DNA of 13,183 bases from Pseudomonadota bacterium (lineage in GTDB: Bacteria > Pseudomonadota > Gammaproteobacteria > Xanthomonadales > Xanthomonadaceae). The notes under the pieces are model-generated. The model was not told the DNA's origin. It saw only the letters and a list, made by a program, of their open reading frames with translations, and ran no database searches. The stretch spans positions 1 through 13,183 of the forward strand of contig JAHWKC010000035.1 of assembly GCA_019348095.1 (NCBI GenBank). Direction: 5' to 3'. Position numbers and translations under genes: made by a program. Shown in pieces: positions 1 to 7,281 of the stretch. How positions within the stretch are numbered: the first letter of the stretch is position 1; every line of letters starts with the position of its first letter.

Positions 1-54
1 CGCTTCCAGCGCCGCTACGGCCAGCGCAAGGGCGCTCCCAAGGCCGCGGAGTAG
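1..54 (+). CDS. possible 3' end of an unrecognised gene (partial)
   Basis: Frame 1 is open from the window edge for 17 codons (RFQRRYGQRKGAPKAAE) and ends in TAG at 52-54. The tail is basic with an Ala/Lys-rich end. It is too short to assign to a family, and so short an open frame is weak evidence by itself. In other gammaproteobacteria a permease (PerM/AI-2E transporter family) often sits before bepA, but I cannot confirm that here. It matters because this stop leaves only 15 nt before the first usable start of the M48 gene, so there is no room for that gene's usual signal peptide. Confidence 0.25.
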   Translation, partial: RFQRRYGQRKGAPKAAE

Positions 55-69
55 CGGGCACCTTCTCCC

Positions 70-1431
70 GTGGCGTTGGACGAAGAGCGTCGGGCCGCCC
101 TCCTCGGGGCCAAGCTCGGCGCTCTCGTCGCGTCCCGGCGGGGGACGAGCGGGCTCCGCCGCCCGGCCCACTTCGCGGCCGGTGCCGGGCTGGTGCTCGA
201 GGCCGACCGCGAGGACGAAGTGGCCGCGGTGTTGTCGCACGAGATCGCCCACGTCACCCAGCACCATGTCCTGCGTGGGGTCGAGCGCGCGCAGAAGGAC
301 CAGTTGCCGATCCTGCTCGGCATGCTCGGCGCGGTCGTCGCCGCGCAGGCCGCCGGCGGGCGCTCCGGCGACAACGCCGCCCAGGCGGCGATCATCTCGG
401 CGATGGGCCTGGCCCAGCAGCGCCAGATCGACTACACCCGCTCCAACGAGCACGAGGCCGACCGGTTAGGCATCCAGACCCTCTCGCGCAGCCGCTACGA
501 CACCCAGGCGATGGCCGACTTCTTCGAGAAGATGCTGGTCGCCTCGCGCACCAACGCCGCCGGCTACTACGACACCCCCGATTACCTGATGACCCACCCG
601 GTCACCACCACCCGCATCGGCGAGGCCAAATCGCGGTCGCAGCAGATCGCACGCGCACCGGTCGGCTACTTCGGCGATGTCGGGCGCAGCGACAACCCCC
701 TGTTGCCCGGTGGGTTCACCTTGTCGAGCAGCGCCCCGGCCGCCGGCGGCACCGGCGATTTCGAGTTCGCCCGCGAGCGGTTGCGGGTGCTCAGTGCCGA
801 CACCGCCTCGTCCGCGATCCGCGAGTACCGGCAACTGCGGGCTGCCGGGACGATGACCACGGCCCAGCGCTACGGCTACGCAATCGCACTGCTGCGGGAC
901 AACCAGTCGGCCGCGGCAGCCAGCGAGCTGGCCGGACTGCTGGAGGAGCGCCCCGGACACCTGTGGCTGATGCTCGCCCTGGGCCAGGCCGAGGCGCGCG
1001 CCGGCAAGAGCGAAACGGCCGATGCGACATTCACCGCGTTGCTGCGCCAGAGCCCGCACAACCGTGCTGTCGCGCTGACCTACGCCGACGTGCTGGCCGA
1101 GCGCAATACCGTGGAAGCCGGGCAACGCGCGCAGTCGGTGCTGCGCCCGTTGCTGGGCCGCTCGGCGGAGGACGCGGTGTTCCAGCGCACCTTCGCCCGC
1201 GCCAGCGATATCGCTGGCGACCCGGTGCGGGCCGGTGAGGCCCACGCCGAGGCCGCCTTCCTCAGTGGCCGCGCGGAACAGGCCCTGGTGCAGCTCAAGA
1301 CGCTGAAGAAGCGGCCGGAAGTCGACTACTACGCGCGCGCCAGGATCGAGGCTCGGATCGCCGCGATCACCCCGATCGTGCTCGAACTGCGTCGCCAGGG
1401 CATCCGCGACGAAGACCTGCGCCGACGTTGA
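70..1431 (+). CDS. bepA: BepA-like M48 metalloprotease with TPR region, N-terminally shortened
   Basis: Zn-dependent M48 protease with a C-terminal TPR-like region (about 230-430), the architecture of BepA (YfgC), a periplasmic protease/chaperone that helps assemble or clear outer-membrane proteins such as LptD. Visible zinc motif: HEIAH at 57-61 (ligands H57, H61; catalytic E58), E129 in NEHEADRLG, and H176 in THPVTTTR; ligand spacing is close to the E. coli protein. From about residue 44 (AGLVLEADREDEVAAVL) it reads as a normal family member. Before that it does not: there is no signal peptide, and the usual 'INAFA..GGYIG' stretch is reduced to 'HFAAGAG'. HEXXH lies about 80 residues earlier than in E. 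coli BepA. The GTG at 70 is simply the first available start and has no clear ribosome site. One rare TTA codon (466-468) lies inside the zinc motif. Without export the product is probably non-functional, unless the 5' end is a sequence or assembly error. Confidence 0.85.
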   Translation: MALDEERRAALLGAKLGALVASRRGTSGLRRPAHFAAGAGLVLEADREDEVAAVLSHEIAHVTQHHVLRGVERAQKDQLPILLGMLGAVVAAQAAGGRSGDNAAQAAIISAMGLAQQRQIDYTRSNEHEADRLGIQTLSRSRYDTQAMADFFEKMLVASRTNAAGYYDTPDYLMTHPVTTTRIGEAKSRSQQIARAPVGYFGDVGRSDNPLLPGGFTLSSSAPAAGGTGDFEFARERLRVLSADTASSAIREYRQLRAAGTMTTAQRYGYAIALLRDNQSAAAASELAGLLEERPGHLWLMLALGQAEARAGKSETADATFTALLRQSPHNRAVALTYADVLAERNTVEAGQRAQSVLRPLLGRSAEDAVFQRTFARASDIAGDPVRAGEAHAEAAFLSGRAEQALVQLKTLKKRPEVDYYARARIEARIAAITPIVLELRRQGIRDEDLRRR

Positions 1432-1441
1432 GAGAGCCGTG

Positions 1442-1521
1442 AGTCGGCGGCTGCGCCGCCTTGGGGAGCCGGCCGCTGCGCGGCCTGCAAGGGGGAAGTC
1501 GCCGGCTACGCCGTCTGCAAG
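1442..1521. repeat. three tandem short GC hairpins between convergent genes
   Basis: Three related imperfect palindromes, each with two 6-nt arms around a 3-nt loop, lie at 1446-1460 (GGCGGC-TGC-GCCGCC), 1471-1485 (GGCCGC-TGC-GCGGCC) and 1501-1515 (GCCGGC-TAC-GCCGTC, one mismatch). Copies 1 and 3 are preceded by AGTC, and copies 2 and 3 are followed by TGCAAG. Copies 1 and 2 differ by a swapped base pair that keeps the stem. They fill most of the spacer between the stops of the M48 gene and rnhA, so they may act as a bidirectional terminator or mRNA 3'-end stabiliser. There is no U-tract. Confidence 0.6.
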
Positions 1522-1553
1522 TGGAGCAGCGGCAACCGCGGCCTTACCGACAT

Positions 1554-2006
1554 TCAAACGTGCGCAGCACGCAACTTGACCGCCTCGTTGCGCGCCAGCA
1601 CGTCGACCCGCTCGTTGTCGGGGTCGCCCGAGTGGCCCTTGACCCACTTCCACTCGATCGCGTGCCGCTGCGTCGCCAGATGCAGCCGCTCCCACAGATC
1701 GCGGTTCTTGACCGGCGCGCCGGCGGCGGTGCGCCAGTTGCGGCGCACCCAGTTGGGCATCCATTCGGTGATGCCCTTGCGCACGTACTGCGAGTCAGTG
1801 TGCAGGGTAATGCTGCACGGTTCACTGAGCGTTTCCAGCGCCATGATCGCGCCCATCAGTTCCATCCGGTTGTTGGTCGTGGCCGGATCGCCTCCGGCCA
1901 GCTCGCGCTCACGGCCCTTGCAGCGCAGCAGCGCCCCCCAGCCGCCGGGGCCGGGGTTGCCGAGGCAGGCGCCGTCGGTATGGATGTCCACGATTTTCCT
2001 TTCCAC
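1554..2006 (-). CDS. rnhA: ribonuclease HI
   Basis: Endonuclease that cuts the RNA strand of RNA-DNA hybrids (R-loops, primers) in the cytoplasm. With the GTG at 2006 the protein has 150 residues, close to the 155 of E. coli RNase HI. The family signature is clear: [18 protein letters not shown] at the N-terminus with the first catalytic Asp (D11), then E in [11 protein letters not shown] in LHTDSQYV and the last Asp in [13 protein letters not shown]; the basic [10 protein letters not shown] segment is also present. An alternative GTG at 1991 has a better ribosome site (AAAGGA, 5 nt spacing) and would give [10 protein letters not shown] prefer 2006 because it keeps the full first beta strand. 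The dnaQ gene often found beside rnhA is absent: downstream is the convergent M48 gene, and upstream is a truncated frame. Confidence 0.95.
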   Translation of the reverse strand: MERKIVDIHTDGACLGNPGPGGWGALLRCKGRERELAGGDPATTNNRMELMGAIMALETLSEPCSITLHTDSQYVRKGITEWMPNWVRRNWRTAAGAPVKNRDLWERLHLATQRHAIEWKWVKGHSGDPDNERVDVLARNEAVKLRAAHV

Positions 2007-2036
2007 GATGCTCTGTTGCTCGTTCGTCGTTGCCGC

Positions 2037-2042
2037 ATTATC
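2037..2042 (-). promoter_or_regulatory. possible -10 element for rnhA
   Basis: On the minus strand GATAAT (5/6 to TATAAT) lies about 30 nt before the GTG start of rnhA. No good -35 is visible at 16-18 nt spacing, so this is only a candidate. It lies between the stop of the truncated upstream frame and rnhA, where a promoter would be expected if rnhA is transcribed alone. Confidence 0.3.
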
Positions 2043-2068
2043 GCCGCGAGCGCGTGCGCCGCGACAGC

Positions 2069-2135
2069 TCAGCCGGTCTGCAGCCGCAGTTTGTGCAGCA
2101 GCGACGGCGGAATCGCGGCATGGACGCGTTTGCCG
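2069..2135 (-). pseudogene. C-terminal remnant of a minus-strand gene upstream of rnhA
   Basis: The minus-strand frame ending in TGA at 2069-2071 reads [21 protein letters not shown] before the stop. It looks like a genuine protein tail: mostly G/C third positions and a plausible basic/hydrophobic end. Upstream of about 2135 the same frame becomes the antisense of the alpha/beta-hydrolase remnant, so the real gene stops matching there. In related genomes a SAM-dependent methyltransferase often precedes rnhA, but these roughly 20 residues are not enough to assign a family. The right boundary is an estimate from where the hydrolase homology begins. Confidence 0.35.
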
Positions 2136-2585
2136 ACCGTGATCGCCATCGCCGCGCGCGACAACGGCTGGCAGGAGCGGCTGCACCAGGTGCTGGTGTA
2201 TCCGATCGCCAACAACGACATGAACTCCGAGTCGTACATCGAGAACGCCAACGCCAAGCCGCTGGGCAAGGAGGCGATGCAGTGGTTCGTCGAGCACTAC
2301 TTCGAGTCGCCGCAGCAGACCGCCGACCCGCGCATCGCGCTGGCCAAGCGCGACGACCTGGCCGGCCTCGCGCCGGCGACGATCATCCTGGCGCAGATCG
2401 ACCCGCTGCGTTCGGACGGGCGCGCCTACGCCGAGGCACTGCGCGCGGCCGGCGTGCCGGTCACGCTGGAGGTGTACGACGGCGTCACCCACGAGTTCTT
2501 CGGCATGGCCGCGGTGGTCGACAAGGCGGAGCAGGCGCAGCAGCTCGCCGGCGAGCAGCTGCGCGAGGCGTTCGAGCAGGAATAG
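2136..2585 (+). pseudogene. alpha/beta-hydrolase (fold-3 esterase/lipase) 3' fragment
   Basis: The frame from about 2136 ([12 protein letters not shown]) to TAG at 2583-2585 is the C-terminal half of an alpha/beta-hydrolase fold-3 enzyme (hormone-sensitive-lipase-like esterase). Recognisable landmarks are [15 protein letters not shown], the catalytic Asp in [11 protein letters not shown] (codon 2400-2402) and the catalytic His in GVTHEFFGM (codon 2490-2492). The first half is missing: no HGGG oxyanion motif and no GDSAGG nucleophile elbow lie upstream, where the sequence is instead antisense to a gene end and rnhA. The break comes just after the point where the nucleophile elbow should be. 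A GTG at 2139 could start translation, but the product would lack the active-site Ser, so I call it a remnant. Confidence 0.75.
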
Positions 2586-2655
2586 AGCGGCCGCGCGCGT
2601 TTGCCGCCGGGCCCGGCAACCGTGGCGGTGTAACGGCCGTTGGCTGGAATGCCCC

Positions 2656-2684
2656 GCACCGGCGCACCGCAGCTGCGCCGGTGC
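2656..2684. terminator. hairpin between convergent hydrolase remnant and TonB-like gene
   Basis: Perfect 11-bp inverted repeat: GCACCGGCGCA (2656-2666), 7-nt loop, TGCGCCGGTGC (2674-2684). It directly abuts the TAA stop (2685-2687) of the minus-strand gene and lies 70 nt after the hydrolase stop. There is no U-tract on either side, so it may be a weak or bidirectional terminator, or an mRNA end stabiliser. Confidence 0.6.
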
Positions 2685-3500
2685 TTACAGCGCGTGGCCG
2701 ACCACGTCGCTCTTGAGCTCGAAGCGCGAGTCCAGCGCCTGTACCTCGCCGTTGCCGAGCTCGTCGGCCTGGGTCGCGGCCACGGTATCGGCGCTCACCC
2801 ACGGCACCGGCCGGTACGGGCCCGGCACGTAGGCCTGCCAGGCCTTGCCGTGGCCACGCCGGAACGCATAGTCCACCGGCACCCGCACCGAAGCGCCCAC
2901 CGGCTCGCCGGCGATCGTCTCGGTCATGTCGAACTTCCAGTTACGGGCGCTGGCCACGCTGGCCTGCTCGAAACGCTCGCGCCAGCGTTTCGCGTACCTG
3001 CTGGAGGCGTGCGGATCGAGGCTGGTCTGCTCGACGTGCACCCGCTCGACATTGCCAGCGCCGTCGAGCTTGAGCACCAGCACCACCCGGCCGCTCACGC
3101 CGGCTCGCACGGCATCGCGCGGGTAACGCGGCGGGTTCAGCTGGTGGTTCTGCCCAGGCTCGCCGAAATGGACCTTGTCGATGAACAGCCGGTAGTCGCC
3201 GTCAGTGGCCGGCCGCGCTTCCAGCTCCAGCCGCAGGCGGGTACTGGCGATCACCGGCTTTCCGTCCTGGGTGATGGGTTCGAAGCGCCAGCCGCGAATG
3301 CTTTTCGTCAGCGCCTGCGCGACCGTCGCCTTGTGGCCAGCCTCGAGCTGGAGATCATGCACGCTGCCATCGGGCGCGATCTCGATCCGTCCGGCCGCCT
3401 CCAGCCGGTAGACGGCGAGCTGCTCCTGCGCGGGGGCCGGCGGTGCGAGGGACAGGGTGAGTGCAACGGTGACGGCTGCGGCTACCAAGCGAGGGTTCAT
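2685..3500 (-). CDS. secreted energy-transducer TonB C-domain protein
   Basis: 271-residue protein with a Sec signal peptide (about 1-24, LVAAAVTVALTLSLAPPAPA). Residues 120-215 match the TonB C-terminal domain pattern: NPPRYPRDAVRAGVSGRVVL, DGAGNVERV, then a helix and ASARNWKFD...GEPVGASVRVPVDY. Residues 37-95 look like a second, degenerate copy (GRIEIAPDGSVHDL...SIRGWRFEP...GKPVIASTRLRL). It lacks the membrane anchor and Pro-rich spacer of true TonB, so it is more likely a periplasmic or envelope protein than the energiser of TonB-dependent receptors; no exbBD or receptor is nearby. The ATG at 3498-3500 is well supported by AAGGAAGG (3506-3513) 5 nt upstream. It seems to be transcribed alone from a promoter in the gap before it. 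Confidence 0.8.
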   Translation of the reverse strand: MNPRLVAAAVTVALTLSLAPPAPAQEQLAVYRLEAAGRIEIAPDGSVHDLQLEAGHKATVAQALTKSIRGWRFEPITQDGKPVIASTRLRLELEARPATDGDYRLFIDKVHFGEPGQNHQLNPPRYPRDAVRAGVSGRVVLVLKLDGAGNVERVHVEQTSLDPHASSRYAKRWRERFEQASVASARNWKFDMTETIAGEPVGASVRVPVDYAFRRGHGKAWQAYVPGPYRPVPWVSADTVAATQADELGNGEVQALDSRFELKSDVVGHAL

Positions 3501-3532
3501 TCGTGCCTTCCTTGAACGAAGAATGAGCGTTC

Positions 3533-3561
3533 ACGCTACCCCGGCTTTGTCACTCGGGCAA
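3533..3561 (-). promoter_or_regulatory. sigma70-like promoter for the TonB-like gene
   Basis: On the minus strand TTGCCC (3561-3556), 17 nt, TAGCGT (3538-3533), followed about 33 nt later by the ATG, with the ribosome site in between. The match to consensus is moderate (4/6 and 3/6) with ideal spacing. It implies the gene is not simply a read-through product of the ankyrin gene upstream. Confidence 0.4.
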
Positions 3562-3614
3562 TCCGGTCGAAGCCGGTGGACCCGAGCAAGCGCCGAAGCT
3601 CGGTGCGCGGCCGC

Positions 3615-6600
3615 TCAGCGCGGATCGCGCAGGAACCGCGCCATCGACACCCCGTTGCCGGGCGCGGCCGGCGCGAATTCGGCGGCGATGTCGACGAAGC
3701 CGCGCATCACCGCGATCTCGCGCGGGGTGCGGTTGAGCGCATCGCGCAGGTCCGGGTCGGCGCCGGCGCGGATCAGCCACTGCACCACCCGCAGCAGGCC
3801 ATGGAGGGCGGCCAGGTGCAGCGGTCCGAAACCGCGCGGGTCCTGCACGTCGAGGCGGGCGTCGTTGTCGGCCAGCAGCTCCAGCCCGGCGATCAGCACG
3901 TCCTCGTCGGCGGCGCTGCCGGGTTCGGCGCGTGCGCCGAGCAGCAGCAGCAGCGAGGTCGCGCCGGCCGCGGGCTCGTCGGCTTCGGCGCCGGCCAGCA
4001 GCAGGGTGTCCAGCAACGCCACCAATCGCGAGCGCTCACGCGCGCCGAAGCCGTACATCGCCGCGCAGTGGATGGCGGTGCGGCCCTGCGCATCGGCGGC
4101 GTGGATGTCGGCACCGGCCGCGAGCAGGCGCGCGGCCAGATCCGGCAGGCCCAGTGCGCAGGCGACCATCAGCACGGTCAGCTCGCCCGGCAGGCGCTGC
4201 TCCAGCGTGGCGCCGGCGCCGATCAGTCGGTCGACGATCTCGATGTGGCGCATGCTGACTGCGGCCGACAACGGCGTCGCGCCGGAGTGCGCCGGCAGCA
4301 GCGGATCGGCGCCGCGCGCGAGCAGCAGGTCGACCACCGCGCGGTGACCGCCGCCGGCGGCGCGCAGCAGCGCGGTGCAGCCCTGGCCATCGGCGGCGTC
4401 GACCGGCAGGCCGAGGTCGAGCAGGCGGCGCACCGCATCGGCGTCGCCGACGATCGCCGCGGCCGGCACGTCGTTGCTCTGCAACGGGCGCCGCGGCAGC
4501 GGCCAGCCACGCCAGTCGAGCCAGTCGGCGAGGTCGCGCCGGCCCGAGGCCAGCGCGACGCCAAGCGGCGTCTGGCCGTCGGCGGCGAGCAGGTCCGGCG
4601 CAGCGCCGTGGGCGATCAGCTGCTTGAGAGTGGCTTCGCGGCCGAGCGCGGCGGCCAGGTGCAGCGCGCTCATGCCGTGGCTGTCGCGCACGTCCAGCGC
4701 GATGCCGCCGGCCAGCAGGCGCGCGAGCAGCCGCGGCCAGCCCAGCCGCACCGTCAGGGTCAACGGCGGGTCGCCGGCGGCGGACGGGGCGAACGGGTCG
4801 GCGCCGCGTTCGAGCAGATCAAGCGCGAATTGCTCCAGCGCCAGCTGTTTGGGGCCGCCCGGCTTGGCCGCGGCCAGTTTCGCCGGCTTCGGTTGCTTCA
4901 AGCCTGCCGGATCCGGCCCACGGGTCGCGGATTCGACCGCGACGCACGCCGACAGGAAGCGCGCCAGGCCACCCCGGCCCGCCGGCGCAACCGCGTGCCG
5001 CAGCAAGGCCTGCATCTGCGGCATGGCGGCGGCCCCGCGCGAGAGCCAGGCGAACAGCGGGGTGTCGCCGGTGCCGTTGCGCACGTCGGCCGCGGCACCG
5101 CGCGCCAGCAGCCACTCGATCTGGGTCGGCGAAGGCAGGCTGTCGCCGTCGTGCAGCAAGGCACCCAGCTCGCTGGGGCCCAGCAGTTGCGCGAGCCCGT
5201 CCATGCCGTGCTCGCGGCCCTCGCGCAGCGCGTCGCGCAGCAGCGCGGCCGGCGCGCGATCCGGTGGTGGGCGGGCGCCGCCGGTGTCGTCTTGAGCGAT
5301 TTCGCTGTCGCTATCGCTGACCCGGGCCGGCATCGCGTAGCCGGGATCGAGCGCGGCGACCAGCGCCCAGCGTCCGGCCTCGGCGGCGCGGTCGATCGCG
5401 CGCTTGCCCTCGGCGTCGCGCTGTTCGGGTTCCACGCCGAGCTCGAGCAGGCGGGCGATGAGCTCCGGCGTGGTGGCCGGGGCGGCGCAGGCCAGGACCA
5501 GCGCGTTGCGGCCGTCGGCATCGACTGCGAGCGCTTCGGTCGCGCTGACCCGCGGCAGCTGCTCCAGCAGCAGGTCCAGCACCGCCAGCCGGCCGCCGCG
5601 TGCGGCTTCCAGCGCGGCGTTGCGGCCTTGCGCGTCGGTCGCGGTCACGTCCGCGCCGGCCGCAAGCAGCGCGGTGACCATTTCGACATGGCCGCCGAAC
5701 GCCGCTTCATGCAGCGCGGTGCGGCCGTCGCGGTTGCGCGCGTTGATTTTGGCCTTCTGTTTCAGCAGCAGGTGGATGCCGGCCGCGTCGTCGTCCTCGC
5801 CGCCGGCCGCCGCCAGCAGCGCCGGCTGACCATCGGCGGGATCGGTCCTGGCGCCGCGCTCCAGCAGGAAGCGCGCCAGCCGCCAGTTGCCCGAGGCGCA
5901 GGCCACGCCGAGCGGGCTCAGGCCGTCGTGGTTGAGCGGGTCCAGCTCGGCCGCCGCATCGCGCAGCAGCGCGGCGACGCCCGGGTCGGAGCTGCGCGCG
6001 GCGTGATGCAGCGGCGTGTTGCCGTCGCCGTCGACCGCGCGCGGATCGGCGCCGTTGGCCAGCAGGGTCATCACCGCGTCGGGGCGGCCGTGCCAGCTGT
6101 CGCGGGTGGCGGCGATCAGCGGGGTCATGCCGGCGTGCGTGCCGTTGAGATCGACGCCACGTGCGATCAATGCCCGCAGCAGGCGCAGGTCGGGCAGCAC
6201 GGCGGCGAGCACCGGCAGGCTGCGCTGGTCGCGCTCATCGCTTGGCGGCGGCGCGTGCGGGTCGGCACCGGCGTCGATCAGCTCCAGCGCGCGCTCGACC
6301 CGACCGGTGCGCGCGGCGGCGTACAGCGCCGGCTCCAGCGGCTCGCCATCGGCCAGCGGCAGGTCGAGTGCGGCATCGAGCGCACCGGCCGGTTCGTCCT
6401 CCAGCATCAACACCGGCTCGGCCGGCGCGATGCGCTGCAGCCACGCATGCAGGGCCGGCGACACCAGCGCGAACCCGACCGCCCACGGCCAACGCGCCTC
6501 GCCGGGCACCAATCCGGGCCAGGCCAGCACCACGACCGCCGCCGCGGCGAGGCCGACCGCGACCGCGACACCGAGCCCGCGCCAGGCGCCCAGGTCGAGC

Positions 6601-7019
6601 TCGGCCAGCGACTGCGCATGCTCGCGCAGGGATCCGCCGTCGCGCTCCAGCGCGTGCCACAGCGGCCAGCTGCGCCACAGCGCCAGCACGAAGCCGCCGG
6701 CCACCGCACTGACGCCGAGTGCGGCGGACAGCGAACCGGACTGGAGCAATGCCGAAAGCGGCCACGCCAGGGCCAGCGCCAGCACCGCCACGCCGGCCGC
6801 CCACAGGCCGGTGAGGTTCAGGCCGTCGCGTTTCCAGGCCGGCCGCGAGACCAGCTCGATCCGTCGGCGCCAGCCCGACACCGCCAACGCGAACAGCGGC
6901 TGCGCGAGCACCCCGGCGAGCGCGGCGACGACCCCGCCGAACACGGTCAGCAGCGACAGCGCCACGCCGGCAGCGAACGCGGCACCGATGGGCCACCGTG
7001 GATGCCCGGACTCAGGCAT
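3615..7019 (-). CDS. large membrane-anchored ankyrin-repeat protein
   Basis: 1134 residues. The N-terminal 200 residues hold about five hydrophobic segments (roughly 12-47, 70-92, 98-116, 148-170, 177-195), so the protein is probably an inner-membrane protein. Residues about 227-1115 are ankyrin repeats with canonical pieces such as GNTPLHHAA (333-341), GRTALHEAAFGGHVEMVTALL (432-452), HGMSALHLAA (781-790), GRTAIHCAAMYG (979-990) and GFGPLHLAALHG (1063-1074). A non-ankyrin interruption at about 560-730 carries an acidic SDSDSE patch and a Lys/Pro/Ala linker (about 707-725). Ankyrin stacks bind other proteins; the partner is unknown. No effector or enzymatic domain is visible. The start codon overlaps the end of ycgL by 8 nt (ATGCCTGA), so the two are likely co-transcribed and translationally coupled. 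The function is not known to me. Confidence 0.9.
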   Translation of the reverse strand: MPESGHPRWPIGAAFAAGVALSLLTVFGGVVAALAGVLAQPLFALAVSGWRRRIELVSRPAWKRDGLNLTGLWAAGVAVLALALAWPLSALLQSGSLSAALGVSAVAGGFVLALWRSWPLWHALERDGGSLREHAQSLAELDLGAWRGLGVAVAVGLAAAAVVVLAWPGLVPGEARWPWAVGFALVSPALHAWLQRIAPAEPVLMLEDEPAGALDAALDLPLADGEPLEPALYAAARTGRVERALELIDAGADPHAPPPSDERDQRSLPVLAAVLPDLRLLRALIARGVDLNGTHAGMTPLIAATRDSWHGRPDAVMTLLANGADPRAVDGDGNTPLHHAARSSDPGVAALLRDAAAELDPLNHDGLSPLGVACASGNWRLARFLLERGARTDPADGQPALLAAAGGEDDDAAGIHLLLKQKAKINARNRDGRTALHEAAFGGHVEMVTALLAAGADVTATDAQGRNAALEAARGGRLAVLDLLLEQLPRVSATEALAVDADGRNALVLACAAPATTPELIARLLELGVEPEQRDAEGKRAIDRAAEAGRWALVAALDPGYAMPARVSDSDSEIAQDDTGGARPPPDRAPAALLRDALREGREHGMDGLAQLLGPSELGALLHDGDSLPSPTQIEWLLARGAAADVRNGTGDTPLFAWLSRGAAAMPQMQALLRHAVAPAGRGGLARFLSACVAVESATRGPDPAGLKQPKPAKLAAAKPGGPKQLALEQFALDLLERGADPFAPSAAGDPPLTLTVRLGWPRLLARLLAGGIALDVRDSHGMSALHLAAALGREATLKQLIAHGAAPDLLAADGQTPLGVALASGRRDLADWLDWRGWPLPRRPLQSNDVPAAAIVGDADAVRRLLDLGLPVDAADGQGCTALLRAAGGGHRAVVDLLLARGADPLLPAHSGATPLSAAVSMRHIEIVDRLIGAGATLEQRLPGELTVLMVACALGLPDLAARLLAAGADIHAADAQGRTAIHCAAMYGFGARERSRLVALLDTLLLAGAEADEPAAGATSLLLLLGARAEPGSAADEDVLIAGLELLADNDARLDVQDPRGFGPLHLAALHGLLRVVQWLIRAGADPDLRDALNRTPREIAVMRGFVDIAAEFAPAAPGNGVSMARFLRDPR

Positions 7020-7281
7020 CGGTGCCGTGGTCCGTGGTCATTGGATCGAGCTGGGTCGGCGGCACCTGCAGGTGGAAGCCGCGGGTGGCGAGGTTCTCCC
7101 GCACCACCGCGGCATCGGCGCGGGCCAGCTTGCGTTCTGCGGTCAGGGCGAGATCGAGCACGAACTGCAGCGGCCCGAGCTGCTGGCGGATCGGCGCGGG
7201 CACCCGCTCGAAGTCGTCGCGCGCGGCGAGATACACATAGGTCTCGGCCTTGCGGAGGCTCTTGTAGACGTAGGCTTGCAT
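7012..7281 (-). CDS. ycgL: YcgL domain-containing protein
   Basis: Small cytoplasmic protein of 89 residues of the YcgL family, whose biochemical role is not established as far as I know. The family pattern is plain: MQAYVYKSLRKAETYVYLAARDDFERVPAPIRQQLGPLQFVLDLALTAERKLARAD, then RENLATRGFHLQVPP at the C-terminus. I start at the ATG at 7279-7281 rather than 14 codons upstream because family members begin MQAYVYKS or similar. The region before this ATG has no convincing Shine-Dalgarno (GAGTCCCCCCGGCCAGCC). Its stop lies inside the first codons of the ankyrin gene, making a two-gene unit. Confidence 0.92.
   Translation of the reverse strand: MQAYVYKSLRKAETYVYLAARDDFERVPAPIRQQLGPLQFVLDLALTAERKLARADAAVVRENLATRGFHLQVPPTQLDPMTTDHGTDA

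Noticed and set aside
466..468. Rare TTA codon in the M48 zinc motif as a regulatory signal
   Set aside because: TTA-codon regulation (bldA) is a Streptomyces trait; a single rare codon here is more likely drift.
1461..2135. Plus-strand open frame preceding the hydrolase fragment
   Set aside because: It is the antisense of rnhA; the protein pattern only becomes hydrolase-like from about 2136, so it is not a fusion protein.
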